Assembly (NCBI GenBank): GCA_030699825.1
Contig: JAUYKV010000051.1
Location: 1 to 53,346 of the forward strand
Reading direction: 5' to 3'
DNA length: 53,346 bases
Origin: Pseudomonas sp.
Lineage (GTDB): Bacteria; Pseudomonadota; Gammaproteobacteria; Pseudomonadales; Pseudomonadaceae
The notes under the pieces were generated by a model. It was not told the origin of the DNA, made no database searches, and saw only the letters and a list, made by a program, of their open reading frames with translations. Below are positions 10,601 through 18,786 of the stretch, one piece after another; positions within the stretch are counted from its first letter, which is position 1, and every line of letters starts with the position of its first letter. A program made the position numbers and the translations under genes.

Positions 10601-10861
10601 CTGGGCCTCGGCAATAATGCCGGTTGGCAGCAAGGCACGGATAGCCTTGACCGTTTCGACAATGGCCCGTTGGCGCAGGGATGTGCTCAGGCGCAGAAAA
10701 TCCTCGCAGGCCTGGGCCTCCTTGTTACTGCGTGCCAACAGGCGCTGTTCGTTCAAGGCCTGAATGGTGGCGTCGACCACCCCCTCCAGACAGTGGGGCA
10801 GACAAGTAGCCACAATCTGCCCCAAGGCCGCCATCACTGGCGATTGCTGCTGCGTCTGCAT
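7607..10861 (-). CDS. DUF1631-like / degenerate GGDEF / EAL cyclic-di-GMP protein
   Basis: This is a 1084-residue cytoplasmic signalling protein. The long helical N-terminal two thirds (to about residue 650) looks like DUF1631, ending in a PilZ-like beta segment (GDWLVSQSGQYLQLVWANSL). A GGDEF domain follows (HDELTGLLNRRSFETVI), but its active-site motif is GGADF at about residues 738-742, so diguanylate cyclase activity is unlikely. The EAL domain starts with EVLLVM near residue 864 in place of EALLR and keeps INLSGSSL, FEITET, DDFGTG, FVKIDGSFV, IAEYVE and VQGYGVEYP, so metal- and substrate-binding residues look mostly present. I infer a c-di-GMP phosphodiesterase, perhaps with the GGADF domain as a regulatory module. 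No membrane segments are visible. It is transcribed alone. Confidence 0.8.
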   Translation of the reverse strand: MQTQQQSPVMAALGQIVATCLPHCLEGVVDATIQALNEQRLLARSNKEAQACEDFLRLSTSLRQRAIVETVKAIRALLPTGIIAEAQAPTDATQWQLVDDGEVEEMLEARRLVRQLREPLGVLEWRSCAKLNSATGAHAKDRESPLSLEFMVRTLQAQLHLREQPPQVREMFYMAAAQVLASDLKVYFEQLDKVFERFQIEPLIDPVVLPAQERRRAPPSAAPDAPYRAIEHLRAVGADSATGVEAAEGERAAADASSLQAALGKLQQLSPPEQGWSPDTFLQELSAAGAVLSPRQSADAGVVAELFQHIEQETAIASSVKPALRRLMVPVVQASMLDPAAFADSTHPVRATLDKMMRLCDFSEPPNQILEERVQQLIDGIVADYSGDSSVFLRCDQELEQLLAVQQRAYSNNADRVRQYIRGRDVLEQARRHVGRELSKLFGQRAPQVLLDWLDTGWRELLVHELIRQGEGSFEWLDDLAVLRQLNGWLQADANAWGYSASRVERAFETEPVLELLRKRMESFLPGQFRHTPVLKQLQAQLVGDQPVELVDLPSPVATQPASRYSPAQQRWRERVQQLSAGDWLVSQSGQYLQLVWANSLTDHYILVDRQGREAGSLTSDELIAKFASGWLGASAPELHGVGVIQKHLEDIVGNLYRDIAHARSHDELTGLLNRRSFETVIAQALASQEQNAFIYGHIDQFGLLNSRLGHVAADAYLKQIAELLAAQLPETATLARIGGADFAVALTQPDESQPGQLAERLRAVIEASVFEWEGRSHTATMSVGIVLMSERHDVVNLFRDLQTACATAKESGRNCVHTYSDEIDGVHTGLMAIAGQVDDIIERGELSLRVQQIAPAAGLHGQLPHYEVLLVMENEVNLLDFITASERYDRMTKVDRWVLKRVFTELAQHPNFWTCSSGVSINLSGSSLNDDKLLHFIETLFEDYAVPPERIRFEITETAAVANLTKTADLVRYLQRLGCTFAIDDFGTGFSSYEYLKRLPVDFVKIDGSFVREIERSPSDLAMVKSINEIAHLLGRKTIAEYVETVGIRECLAELGVDYVQGYGVEYPRPLGECLKESNELTG

Positions 10862-11039
10862 CCCTCCACCCTCACGCCCTGTATGTGCACCAAGCGCGAC
10901 AGGCTTGCGCTGCCGCAGGTGAACTATAGACGTCAGCAGTTAATTCAGCTGGCACCGCGCGGATTTCAAGCATGTCTCGGCTGAACGGCAGGGGCACGGC
11001 GCGTAGCACGCAGACAGGGTGTCGCCGCAACAACGACAA

Positions 11040-11060
11040 GGCCCGCACGATTGGCGGGCC
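11040..11060. terminator. Stem-loop downstream of acyl-CoA dehydrogenase
   Basis: GGCCCGC (11040-11046) and GCGGGCC (11054-11060) form a perfect 7-bp stem with a 7-nt loop, 42 nt past the stop of the gene at 11102-12310. It has no good T-run, so termination is plausible but not certain. Confidence 0.5.
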
Positions 11061-11101
11061 CTGTTCTCGACTTTGTGGCCTCGGTGGCCACGGCAGCGCT
11101 G

Positions 11102-12310
11102 TTACTTCGCCATATACTTGCCGATCTCGAACTTGCCGATCGCCGCCCGGTGCACTTCGTCCGGGCCATCGGCCAGGCGCAGGGTGCGCTGCATGGCGTA
11201 CCAGTAGGCCAGCGGGAAGTCGCTGGAGACCCCGGCACCGCCGTGGATCTGGATCGCCCGGTCGATCACCTTGAGCGCGACGTTCGGCGCCACCACCTTG
11301 ATCTGGGCGATCTCGCTGGCGGCGATCTTGTTGCCGACGGTGTCCATCATGAAGGCCGCATTCAGGGTCAACAGGCGCGCCATGTTGATTTCCATGCGCG
11401 AGTCGGCGATGTGGTCGATGTTGCCGCCCAGACGTGCCAGCGGCCTGCCGAAGGCGGTACGCTCAATCGAGCGCTGGCACATCAGTTTCAGTGCGCGCTC
11501 GGCCATGCCGATCGAGCGCATGCAGTGGTGGATACGGCCCGGGCCGAGGCGCCCCTGAGCGATCTCGAAGCCGCGACCTTCACCGAGCAGCACGTTCTCG
11601 TAGGGCACCCGTACGTTCTCGAACAACACTTCGGCATGGCCGTGGGGCGCGTCGTCGTAGCCGAACACCGGCAGCGGGCGCAACATCTTCACCCCGGGGG
11701 CATCCATCGGCACCAGGATCATCGAATGCTGCTGGTGGCGCGGCGCGTCGGGATTGGTCAGACCCATGAAGATCATGATCTTGCAGCGCGGGTCGCAGGC
11801 GCCGGAGGTCCACCACTTGCGCCCGTTGATCACCCACTCGTCACCCTCGCGCACGGCGCGGGCTTGCATATTGGTGGCATCGGATGAGGCCACGCCCGGC
11901 TCGGTCATGGCGAAGGCCGAGCGGATCTCGCCGGCCAGCAGCGGCTTGAGCCATTGCTCCTTCTGCCCTTCGTTGGCGTAGCGCACCAGCACTTCCATGT
12001 TGCCGGTGTCCGGCGCGGCGCAGTTAAACGGCTCGGCACCGATCAGCGAGCTGCCCATGATTTCCGCGAGCGGCGCGTATTCGGTGTTAGTCAGGCCGGC
12101 GCCCAGTTCCGACTCCGGCAGGAACAGGTTCCACAAGCCTTCGGCTTTGGCCTTGGCTTTCAGCTCTTCCATGATCGCGGTCGGCTGCCAGCGGTCGCCT
12201 TGATTGACCTGCTGTTCGAAAACGGCCTCGGCCGGATAGACGTGGGTCTCCATGAACGCGGTGACGCGCTCACGCAGTTCCTGAACCTTGGGGGAGTAGG
12301 CGAAATCCAT
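11102..12310 (-). CDS. Acyl-CoA dehydrogenase, ACAD10/11-like
   Basis: This 402-residue FAD-dependent acyl-CoA dehydrogenase has the substrate/FAD motifs [16 protein letters not shown] and [20 protein letters not shown]. Its C-terminal region reads [37 protein letters not shown]. The ADGPDEVH sequence replaces the YEGT of short-chain enzymes and is typical of the ACAD10/11-like clade; the physiological substrate is unknown. It is divergent from the LysR gene at 12468, with 157 nt between the starts, so LysR control is likely. It is separate from the branched-chain modules further right. Confidence 0.85.
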   Translation of the reverse strand: MDFAYSPKVQELRERVTAFMETHVYPAEAVFEQQVNQGDRWQPTAIMEELKAKAKAEGLWNLFLPESELGAGLTNTEYAPLAEIMGSSLIGAEPFNCAAPDTGNMEVLVRYANEGQKEQWLKPLLAGEIRSAFAMTEPGVASSDATNMQARAVREGDEWVINGRKWWTSGACDPRCKIMIFMGLTNPDAPRHQQHSMILVPMDAPGVKMLRPLPVFGYDDAPHGHAEVLFENVRVPYENVLLGEGRGFEIAQGRLGPGRIHHCMRSIGMAERALKLMCQRSIERTAFGRPLARLGGNIDHIADSRMEINMARLLTLNAAFMMDTVGNKIAASEIAQIKVVAPNVALKVIDRAIQIHGGAGVSSDFPLAYWYAMQRTLRLADGPDEVHRAAIGKFEIGKYMAK

Positions 12311-12467
12311 TGGAGCTACCTTCTGCGGGCTAATTTGCTGAGATGTTCGATCTGAAAATGATGCTAGAACAGGGGCTAATATTTATCTAATCTATTCTCA
12401 GCGTGTATAAACATTCATCACAGATATATGATTCACTGATACCGACAACCCTCGGAGCGAGCGCGGA

Positions 12468-13400
12468 ATGAATCTGAACAAGGTCGACCTCAACCTCTTT
12501 ATCGTCTTCGATGCCATCTACACCGAGGCCAATCTGACCCGTGCCGGGCAGATCGTCGGCATCACCCAACCCGCCGTGTCCAATGCCCTCGCCCGCCTGC
12601 GCGAGACCTTCAACGACCCCTTGTTCGTGCGCACCGCCCAGGGCATGGTGCCCACGCCCATGGCGCAGAACATCATCGGCCCGGTGCGCAGCGCCTTGCA
12701 GCAACTGCGCATCTCGGTGCAGGAAAGCCGCATCTTCAATCCGGCCCAGGCCAACAAGACCTACCGCATCAGCATGACCGACCTCACCGAGGCGGTGGTG
12801 CTGCCCTCCCTGTTCCAGCGCCTGCGCCGCCTGGCGCCGAATGTCAGCCTCGAAAGCATGCTCGCCCGCCGCCGCGAGACCACCAAGGAACTGGCCGCGG
12901 GCCGGCTCGACTTCGCCGTCGATGCGCCGCTCAACACCGATCCCCAGGTGCGTCACGTCAAGATGATGGAAGACCGCTACGTCTGTGCCATGCGCAGGGG
13001 CCATCCGCTGGCCAAGGACAAGATCAGCCTGGACGAATACCTGTCGCTGACCCATATCCAGATTTCCAGCCGCCGCAGCGGCCTCGGTTATATCGACCTG
13101 TCGCTGGGCAAGATGGGCCTGAAGCGGCGGGTCGCCCTGCGCTCGCAGCATTACCTGATGGCCTCCACCGTGCTGCAGAACACCGACATGGCCATCACCG
13201 TGCCGGAGCGCTTCGCCCGGCGTAACGATCTGCACTACATGGAGCTGCCGGTCAACGACGTACCGGCCCTGGAAACTCACCTGTACTGGCACGAGAGCAC
13301 CGACCAGGACCCGGCCAACCGCTGGATGCGCGAGCAGATCATCGAGATCTGCCAGCACGTCATCGCCCAGGAAAAGAAACTCGAAAAAGCTTCAAGTTAG
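12468..13400 (+). CDS. LysR-family transcriptional regulator
   Basis: This 310-residue protein has an N-terminal winged helix-turn-helix (VDLNLFIVFDAIYTEANLTR, then AGQIVGITQPAVSNALARLR and DPLFVRTAQGMVPTP) and a C-terminal periplasmic-binding-like effector domain. The HTH resembles the NodD/LeuO subgroup. It is transcribed divergently from the acyl-CoA dehydrogenase gene and probably regulates it. The 12311-12467 gap is AT-rich for this window and should hold both promoters. A strong bidirectional terminator follows the gene. Confidence 0.85.
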   Translation: MNLNKVDLNLFIVFDAIYTEANLTRAGQIVGITQPAVSNALARLRETFNDPLFVRTAQGMVPTPMAQNIIGPVRSALQQLRISVQESRIFNPAQANKTYRISMTDLTEAVVLPSLFQRLRRLAPNVSLESMLARRRETTKELAAGRLDFAVDAPLNTDPQVRHVKMMEDRYVCAMRRGHPLAKDKISLDEYLSLTHIQISSRRSGLGYIDLSLGKMGLKRRVALRSQHYLMASTVLQNTDMAITVPERFARRNDLHYMELPVNDVPALETHLYWHESTDQDPANRWMREQIIEICQHVIAQEKKLEKASS

Positions 13401-13416
13401 CGCGGTAAGGCATTGA

Positions 13417-13445
13417 TAAAAAAGCCCCGGTTTCGGGGCTTTTTT
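13417..13445. terminator. Bidirectional intrinsic terminator
   Basis: AGCCCCGG-TT-TCGGGGCT (13423-13440 region) is flanked by A6 on the left and T6 on the right. It therefore serves both the plus-strand LysR gene and the minus-strand gntR gene, which converge here. Confidence 0.9.
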
Positions 13446-13458
13446 ATGGCGATGTACC

Positions 13459-14478
13459 TCAAGCGCTGTCGCGCAGTACCAGTTCGAAGCCCACGTCGAT
13501 GCAGTGCGCGGCCGGCTGTTCGCCGCGCATCAGGGTCAGCAGCATTTCCCCGGCCAACTGACCGATGCGCCCGCGAATGGTGCGCACCGTGGTCAGCGCC
13601 GGATGGACCCAGGCGGCGGCCGGCAGGTCGTTGAAGCCGGCGATGGCCAGGCGTTGCGGCACCGCCAGATCGAGCTGGCGAGCGCGGAACAATGCACCCA
13701 GGGCCAGGTCGTCGTTGTTGAAGAACACCGCGTCTATTTCCGGGTGCTGGACCAACAGGCGGTCGAGCAGATTGGCGCCCAGGCCGATGGAGGACAGTTC
13801 CGGGGTGAGCAGTTCCAGGCTCGGGTTGTAACGGCCGTGGGCCCGCATGCACTGTCGATAGCCCTCGGCACGCTGCAGGGTGCGCGGGTCGAGTTGGGCG
13901 GCGGCGAAGGCGATATGCCGGTAGCCGCGCTCGATCAGCGCGTTGGTCATGGTCGCGCCGGCATCCAGTTGCGAGAAGCCGACGCAGTATTCGTCCTCGG
14001 CATCGCTCAACTCCATCATGGTGACGATGGGGCCGCGGCAACCGCCAAGAATCTCCCGCGCCGTGTCGCTGCGCTCGAAGCCGGTGAGCAACAGGCCGGC
14101 AGGCTGGTGCGCCAGGTAGGAGCGCAGCAGCCGTTCGTCCTCCGCGGGGCGATAGTGGCTGACGCCGATCATCATCTCGAAACCGGCGGGCATCAGCACC
14201 CCCTGGATCGCCTCGACGGTGTCGACGAATACCGAGTTGGACAGTGACGGAATCAGCACCGCCACCAGGTTCGACTTGGAACTGGCCAGCGCCCGCGCCG
14301 CCGGATTCGCCACGTAGCCCAGCGCCTTGGCCGCCTGCATGACCTGTGCGCGCAGCGCATCGGAAACCCGTTCCGGCTGCGACAACGCGCGCGAGGCGGA
14401 CATCAGCGAGCAACCGGCGGCCTTGGCCACATCGGACAGGGTGACGCGTTCGGCGGAGCGGCGACGACGTGGGCTCAT
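13459..14478 (-). CDS. gntR: LacI-family regulator, GntR-type (gluconate)
   Basis: This 339-residue regulator has an N-terminal LacI helix-turn-helix (VTLSDVAKAAGCSLMSASRA) and hinge helix (NPAARALASSKSNLVAVLIP), then a periplasmic-binding-like effector domain. The S-x-x-SASRAL and ALGYVANPAARAL patterns recall gluconate repressors of pseudomonads. It is the last gene of the kinase-TRAP operon on the same strand. The operator-like palindrome GTTAGCGCTAAC upstream of the first gene fits a LacI-type autoregulated gluconate switch. Effector identity (gluconate or 6-phosphogluconate) is inferred from context. Confidence 0.75.
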   Translation of the reverse strand: MSPRRRRSAERVTLSDVAKAAGCSLMSASRALSQPERVSDALRAQVMQAAKALGYVANPAARALASSKSNLVAVLIPSLSNSVFVDTVEAIQGVLMPAGFEMMIGVSHYRPAEDERLLRSYLAHQPAGLLLTGFERSDTAREILGGCRGPIVTMMELSDAEDEYCVGFSQLDAGATMTNALIERGYRHIAFAAAQLDPRTLQRAEGYRQCMRAHGRYNPSLELLTPELSSIGLGANLLDRLLVQHPEIDAVFFNNDDLALGALFRARQLDLAVPQRLAIAGFNDLPAAAWVHPALTTVRTIRGRIGQLAGEMLLTLMRGEQPAAHCIDVGFELVLRDSA

Positions 14479-14521
14479 GACGGTTCCATCGGCAAAGTGT
14501 GGGCGATTCTAGCAGGCGCGA

Positions 14522-14550
14522 CGGTCAGCCCGACATCAGCCGGCTGACCG
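14522..14550. other. Stem-loop between dctP and gntR
   Basis: CGGTCAGCC and GGCTGACCG form a perfect 9-bp stem with an 11-nt loop in the 84-nt gap. There is no T-run on the minus strand. It could attenuate transcription into gntR or protect the dctP mRNA end. Confidence 0.4.
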
Positions 14551-14562
14551 CCATGGGCTTGC

Positions 14563-15576
14563 CTATTCCGGCACCTTGGCCAGCTCGGCCTGCACCTGGT
14601 CGAACAGCGGCTGGCCGACCGTATCGATCACCTGCTGGATCGCCGGCTGGGCCTGCTCACGCATGCGCTGCACCTCGGCGTCGCTGATCTGGTTGACCTG
14701 CATGCCGTTGTCCTTGAGTTGCGCCAGGGCCTTGGCCGCTTCTGCGCGGGTGTCCTGACGCTCGAAGTCGCGGGCCTTGATCGCCGCCTCCAGGATGATG
14801 CCCTGTTCGGTCTGCGACAGACCGTCCCACCAGCGCTTGGACGCGGTGACGATCCACGGGCTGTAGACGTGGTTGGTCACGGTCAGGTACTTCTGCACCT
14901 CGAAGAACTTCGACGAGAGGATGGTGTTGAAGGGGTTTTCCTGGCCATCCACCGCCTTGGTCTCCAGCGCGGTGAACAGCTCGGAGAACGGCAGCGGCAC
15001 GGCGTTGGCGCCCATCAGCTTGAAGGTCTCGAGAAACACCGGGTTGGGCATCACGCGCAGCTTGATCCCGGAAAAGTCTTCCAGCTTGGTGATCGGCCGG
15101 GTGTTGTTGGTCATGTTGCGGAAACCATTCTCCCAGTAGACCAGGCCGACCAGGCCCTTCTCTTCCAGCTTGTCCATCACCTGGCGCCCGACCGGACCAT
15201 CCAGCACCGCATCGGCCTGTTGCTCGCGGGTGAACAGGAACGGCGTATCCCACACCGCCATTTCCTTGCTGATGCCGACCAGAGTGGCGGTGGAACCGAC
15301 CATCATTTCCTGGGCGCCGCCGATCAGCGCGCTCTGCATCTGGTCGTCCGAACCCAGGCTGGCCGCGGCGTAGGTGCGCATCTTCAATTTGCCCTCGGAG
15401 GCCTTGGCGACTTCCTCGGCGAACAGCTTGGCCGCCCGGCCCTGGTTGCTCTGTTCGTTGAGGCCATAGCCGAAGCGAATCATCCGCGAACGGACTTCAT
15501 CGGCCTGGGCGGTGAGCGTGGCAAGCGGGCCGAACAGCATGGCCGCAGCCAGAACGGTGATCAGTGGACGTTTCAT
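14563..15576 (-). CDS. TRAP transporter substrate-binding protein DctP
   Basis: This 337-residue protein has a signal peptide (MKRPLITVLAAAMLFGPLA, with TAQA before the cut) and is a DctP-family solute receptor. Family features include FGYGLNEQSNQGRAAKLFAEEV at the mature N-terminus, the conserved GIKLRVMPNPVFLETFKLMG with the carboxylate-binding Arg, and AVDGQENPFNTI. It would bind a sugar acid, likely gluconate given the kinase and GntR in the same operon, and pass it to the DctQM permease. A motif AACAATAA lies 14-21 nt upstream of its ATG, consistent with Hfq/Crc control. Confidence 0.85.
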   Translation of the reverse strand: MKRPLITVLAAAMLFGPLATLTAQADEVRSRMIRFGYGLNEQSNQGRAAKLFAEEVAKASEGKLKMRTYAAASLGSDDQMQSALIGGAQEMMVGSTATLVGISKEMAVWDTPFLFTREQQADAVLDGPVGRQVMDKLEEKGLVGLVYWENGFRNMTNNTRPITKLEDFSGIKLRVMPNPVFLETFKLMGANAVPLPFSELFTALETKAVDGQENPFNTILSSKFFEVQKYLTVTNHVYSPWIVTASKRWWDGLSQTEQGIILEAAIKARDFERQDTRAEAAKALAQLKDNGMQVNQISDAEVQRMREQAQPAIQQVIDTVGQPLFDQVQAELAKVPE

Positions 15577-15589
15577 CAGCGAGTGCCTC

Positions 15590-15597
15590 TTATTGTT
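15590..15597 (-). promoter_or_regulatory. Hfq/Crc-type motif before dctP
   Basis: The minus strand reads AACAATAA, a match to AAnAAnAA, immediately upstream of the AGAGG ribosome binding site of dctP. This is inference from motif and position. Confidence 0.45.
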
Positions 15598-15649
15598 GTG
15601 GAAGGTACAACGGGGTTGACCGGCAGCGTGCTGCCGGACGTGGAAAGCA

Positions 15650-16927
15650 TCAGCGTAACCATGCCAAGGGCACGGTGACGATGGCCGGGAAGGCGATCAG
15701 CAGCGCGACAATGCCCAGGTAGATGAGGAAGAACGGCATCACCCCGCGCACCAGGATTTCCATGCGCAGCCTGCCGATTCCGCCGACCACGTTGAGCACC
15801 GTACCCACCGGCGGGGTGATCAGGCCGATGGAGCCGATCAGCACGAACATCACGCCGAAGTACACCGGATCGATGCCGGCCTTGATCGCGATAGGCGCCA
15901 GCACTGGCGCCAGAATCAGGATGGTCGGGGTCAGGTCGAGGACCATGCCCACCGCAATCATCAGCAGCATGATCGCCAGCATCAGCAGATGCGGATGGTC
16001 GAGCAGCGGACCGAGCATGACGCCGATTTCCTCGGGCAACTGGGCCAGGGTCACCATATAGGCCGACACCGTGGCCGCGGCGCAGAGGAACATCACCGAG
16101 GCGGTGGTGCGGCTGGCGCGGGTCAGGGTCTCGTTCAGCGCCGCCCAGTTCAGTTCGCGATAGAGCAGGGTCGACACCGCCAGGGCATAGACCGCGGCCA
16201 CCACCGCCGCTTCGGTCGGGGTGAAGATGCCGAAGCGCAGGCCGCCGACGATGATCACCGGCAGCATCAGCGCCGCGGCGCCATCCACCAGCGCATGGCG
16301 GCGTTCGGCCTTGCTCGCCTTGGGCGGCGTCGGTTCGGTGAAGCCGCGGGCGATCAGGGTCCAGGCGAAGATCAGGCCGACGCCCATGATCAGGCCCGGC
16401 ACCAGACCGGCCATGAACAGCTGGCTGATCGAGGTATTGGTCACCACTCCGTAGATCACGAAGGGCATCGACGGCGGAATGATCGGCGCGATGATGCCGC
16501 CAGCTGCCACCAGGCCGGCCGAGGAATGCAGCGGGTAGCCGCGCTGGCGCATCATCGGCAGCAACAGGGTGGCCAGCGCCGCGGTATCGGCCAAAGCCGA
16601 GCCGGACATGCTCGCCAGCAGCACCGCCGCGGCGATCGCCACATAACCGAGGCCGCCGCGCAAATGGCCGAAGTAGGCCTGGGCCATGGCGATGATGCGC
16701 CTGGAGATACCGCCGGCGTTCATCAGCTCGCCGGCCAGGATAAAGAAGGGCACGGCCAGCAGCGGAAAGCTGTCGGCGCCGGCGAGCAGGTTCTGCGCCA
16801 GTAGTTGCACGTCCCAGAACTGCAGATACCACATCAGCACTGCGCCGGTGAGAATCAGGGCGAAGGCGATGGGCATGCCGAAAGACATGAACCCCAGCAG
16901 TGAAGCAAGGAAGACAGCGACGGTCAT
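15650..16927 (-). CDS. TRAP transporter large permease DctM
   Basis: This 425-residue inner-membrane protein has about a dozen hydrophobic segments and is a DctM-family sodium-driven permease. Typical motifs are GMPIAFALILTG, PFFILAGELMNAGGISRRI, GSALADTAALATLLLPMM and PPSMPFVIYGVVTNTSISQLF. Near the C-terminus SIGLITPPVGTVLNVVGGI is a DctM signature. It works with the DctQ half of the upstream fusion protein. The gap to the fusion gene is 63 nt on the same strand. Confidence 0.9.
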   Translation of the reverse strand: MTVAVFLASLLGFMSFGMPIAFALILTGAVLMWYLQFWDVQLLAQNLLAGADSFPLLAVPFFILAGELMNAGGISRRIIAMAQAYFGHLRGGLGYVAIAAAVLLASMSGSALADTAALATLLLPMMRQRGYPLHSSAGLVAAGGIIAPIIPPSMPFVIYGVVTNTSISQLFMAGLVPGLIMGVGLIFAWTLIARGFTEPTPPKASKAERRHALVDGAAALMLPVIIVGGLRFGIFTPTEAAVVAAVYALAVSTLLYRELNWAALNETLTRASRTTASVMFLCAAATVSAYMVTLAQLPEEIGVMLGPLLDHPHLLMLAIMLLMIAVGMVLDLTPTILILAPVLAPIAIKAGIDPVYFGVMFVLIGSIGLITPPVGTVLNVVGGIGRLRMEILVRGVMPFFLIYLGIVALLIAFPAIVTVPLAWLR

Positions 16928-16990
16928 CAGCGGGTCCTCGGTGGGCAGTGCCCGATCTTGTTATGGAAAGAATGCAACGCGAAAAACCGC

Positions 16991-18127
16991 TCAATCGGCT
17001 GTGACATTGGCCAGCGCCGCAGCCTGTTCGCGCGGTCGGCGCCAGACGTTGACCAGCTGCACCAGCGCCAGCAGCGCGAGCACCGCCATGCTGGCCAATA
17101 TCGGCACCATCGCCAGCACCACCGGATAGCCGACCACCGTGCTGTGGTTACCCCAGCCGTACTGCACCTGACTCCAGGCACCCAGGGCCGAGAGCACACT
17201 GGCGCCGATCACCAGCAGCCAGCTGGCCGAGTCGACCAGACGGCGGACGGCATGGGGAAAACGGTCGCGGATCATGCGAAAGGTCATCAGTTCGCCGCGA
17301 CGCATGCTCGAGGCCACACCGACGAACACCAGCCAGACGAAGGCCAGACGCGACAGCTCCTCGACGCCGGCCCAGCCGGTGCCGAAGGCATAGCGCAGCA
17401 CCACGTTGATGAATACGGCGACCACCATGAAGGCCATCAACCCAGCCATCAGACCGTCGGTGAGGCGGTCGAAGAGCTGCGCCAGTCCACCGCTGTAGAT
17501 CGGTTCGGCAGTCAGTTGCGGCCCATGGTTAGCGCTATCAAACGGCTGCGCAGAGAGATCCACCTGCGCTTCGATCTCCTCACCCGTGGCATCGCGGCGC
17601 ACCCAGGCACAAATCTGCGCGACCACCTCGGCGCGACTCTGGGCGGCGCTGACGCTGAACACATGGGCTTCGCCGTTGGGCGATTCGAGGGTGGTGAACT
17701 GGCTGTCGACCAGCGAGATCGGCATGAAATGCCCGGGGCGAGCCCCCACCCGCTGCAAGGCGGTGGCCCGATCGATATCCAGATGGGCGAACTGCAAGCC
17801 CGGCACGGCGGCGCGCAGACGCTCGCGGTAGATACGCTTGAGTGCCGAACAGGCGAGCACGAAGCCCTCTCCTGCGGCCTGTGCGGTCTGCATCTCGACG
17901 ATCAGCGCATCCAGCCAGTGAATCCGGTCGTCATCGGTGAGGGCAGTGCCGGCGCGCATCCGCTCGACGTTAGCCTCGGGATGAAAATGGTCGGCTTCGA
18001 TATGCCGCCAGGCAAGCTCGCGGGCCACCGCCTGGCTGATCTCGCTCTTGCCGGAGCCACTGACGCCCATGACCACCAGGGTACGGCGTGCCGCGGTGAC
18101 GGCGGGGGCAGGATTGACTGTCTGCAT
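16991..18127 (-). CDS. Gluconokinase - TRAP small permease (DctQ) fusion
   Basis: This single 378-residue reading frame joins two normally separate proteins. Residues 15 to about 180 are a GntK-type gluconokinase: P-loop GVSGSGKS at 21-28, EADHFHPEANVERM, CSALKRIYRERLR, and HFMPISLVDSQFTTLE. After a polar linker (about 185-215) residues 220-365 are a DctQ small permease with four hydrophobic segments and the motifs FINVVLRYAFGTGWAGVEEL and RLAFVWLVFVGVA. The fusion would place sugar-acid phosphorylation at the inner face of the import channel. ATG 18125-18127 is preceded by GGAGA. It is the first gene of the operon with dctM, dctP and gntR. The frame is continuous, so a sequencing-error fusion would need an indel that happened to preserve both domains. 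Confidence 0.85.
   Translation of the reverse strand: MQTVNPAPAVTAARRTLVVMGVSGSGKSEISQAVARELAWRHIEADHFHPEANVERMRAGTALTDDDRIHWLDALIVEMQTAQAAGEGFVLACSALKRIYRERLRAAVPGLQFAHLDIDRATALQRVGARPGHFMPISLVDSQFTTLESPNGEAHVFSVSAAQSRAEVVAQICAWVRRDATGEEIEAQVDLSAQPFDSANHGPQLTAEPIYSGGLAQLFDRLTDGLMAGLMAFMVVAVFINVVLRYAFGTGWAGVEELSRLAFVWLVFVGVASSMRRGELMTFRMIRDRFPHAVRRLVDSASWLLVIGASVLSALGAWSQVQYGWGNHSTVVGYPVVLAMVPILASMAVLALLALVQLVNVWRRPREQAAALANVTAD
17527..17539. promoter_or_regulatory. Second GntR-operator-like palindrome inside the fusion gene
   Basis: GGTTAGCGCTATC, with core palindrome TAGCGCTA at 17530-17537, lies in the linker coding region between the kinase and DctQ halves. It matches the core of the upstream operator at 18178-18189. 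It could be a relic of a promoter that once separated gntK from dctQ, or an auxiliary operator. Confidence 0.4.
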
Positions 18128-18160
18128 GGGTTCTCCAGGGCACCCATGGATCGGGGCCGT

Positions 18161-18168
18161 TTGTTGTT
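18161..18168 (-). promoter_or_regulatory. Hfq/Crc-type motif in the gntK-dctQ leader
   Basis: The minus strand reads AACAACAA, a perfect AAnAAnAA match, 34 nt upstream of the fusion gene ATG and just downstream of the operator palindrome. It suggests catabolite repression of the gluconate module. Confidence 0.5.
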
Positions 18169-18177
18169 TGAGCCGAT

Positions 18178-18189
18178 GTTAGCGCTAAC
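18178..18189. promoter_or_regulatory. LacI/GntR-type operator GTTAGCGCTAAC
   Basis: This perfect 12-bp palindrome lies 51 nt upstream of the fusion gene ATG. The TAGCGCT core is what I recall for the P. aeruginosa GntR operator. It is the likely binding site of the LacI-family regulator encoded at the end of the same operon. Confidence 0.65.
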
Positions 18190-18348
18190 CAAGGTGTTCG
18201 ACAAGCCTCCCTCAGGCAATCGCCGAAAAACTGCCCAACGGTATTTTTCGGCAATGACTACAGGTAACGGCGAACACGGCCAGTACCTGCGGCCTCGTCC
18301 TAAGCCTGCCCATCCGAGCCATTGCATGAAGTCCAAATGAGGACTAGC

Positions 18349-18360
18349 CTTTAATTAAAG
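18349..18360. promoter_or_regulatory. Palindrome in the xre-res promoter
   Basis: CTTTAATTAAAG is a perfect 12-bp palindrome 22 nt upstream of the antitoxin ATG, in a locally AT-rich stretch. A second inverted repeat, AGTCC-AAATGA-GGACT, sits at 18330-18345. Toxin-antitoxin operons are usually autorepressed by their antitoxin at such sites, so these are candidate Xre operators. Confidence 0.45.
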
Positions 18361-18381
18361 TCTACAAGCGGATAAACAATC

Positions 18382-18786
18382 ATGACTGCTACCGCGCAAC
18401 GCGACGCCCCAGAGCTCGATATCGACTCGACCAAAGCCGGTCAGGTCGCGCTGAAATTCTTCTTCAACCTGATGGACAAGTGGCATTGCTCGGTCGAGGA
18501 GCAGATGGTGCTCCTGGGTTCGATCGGCCGCAGCACCCTGTACAAATATCGCCAGCTGCCGGAGGTGCGCCTGCCCCGCGACACCATGGAACGGGTGTCC
18601 TACCTGATGGGCATCCACAAGTCCCTGCGCATACTGTTCGGCGACAAACCCTCGACCTACGAGTGGGTGAGAAAAGCCAACAGCGAGGCGCCATTCAACG
18701 GCAACAGCGCACTCGATCGGATGCTTGCCGGCGGCGTGGTCGACCTCGCCGACGTGCGCCGCTACCTCGATGGGGTCAGGGGGTGA
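18382..18786 (+). CDS. Xre/MbcA/ParS-family antitoxin
   Basis: This 134-residue protein has an N-terminal Xre-like helix-turn-helix region (VEEQMVLLGSIGRSTLYKYR) and a C-terminal toxin-binding domain of the MbcA/ParS/Xre type (FNGNSALDRMLAGGVVDLAD, then VRRYLDGVRG; formerly DUF2384). It is expected to neutralise the RES toxin encoded immediately downstream and to repress the operon. The stop overlaps the toxin GTG start by 4 nt (GTGA), giving translational coupling. Confidence 0.85.
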   Translation: MTATAQRDAPELDIDSTKAGQVALKFFFNLMDKWHCSVEEQMVLLGSIGRSTLYKYRQLPEVRLPRDTMERVSYLMGIHKSLRILFGDKPSTYEWVRKANSEAPFNGNSALDRMLAGGVVDLADVRRYLDGVRG

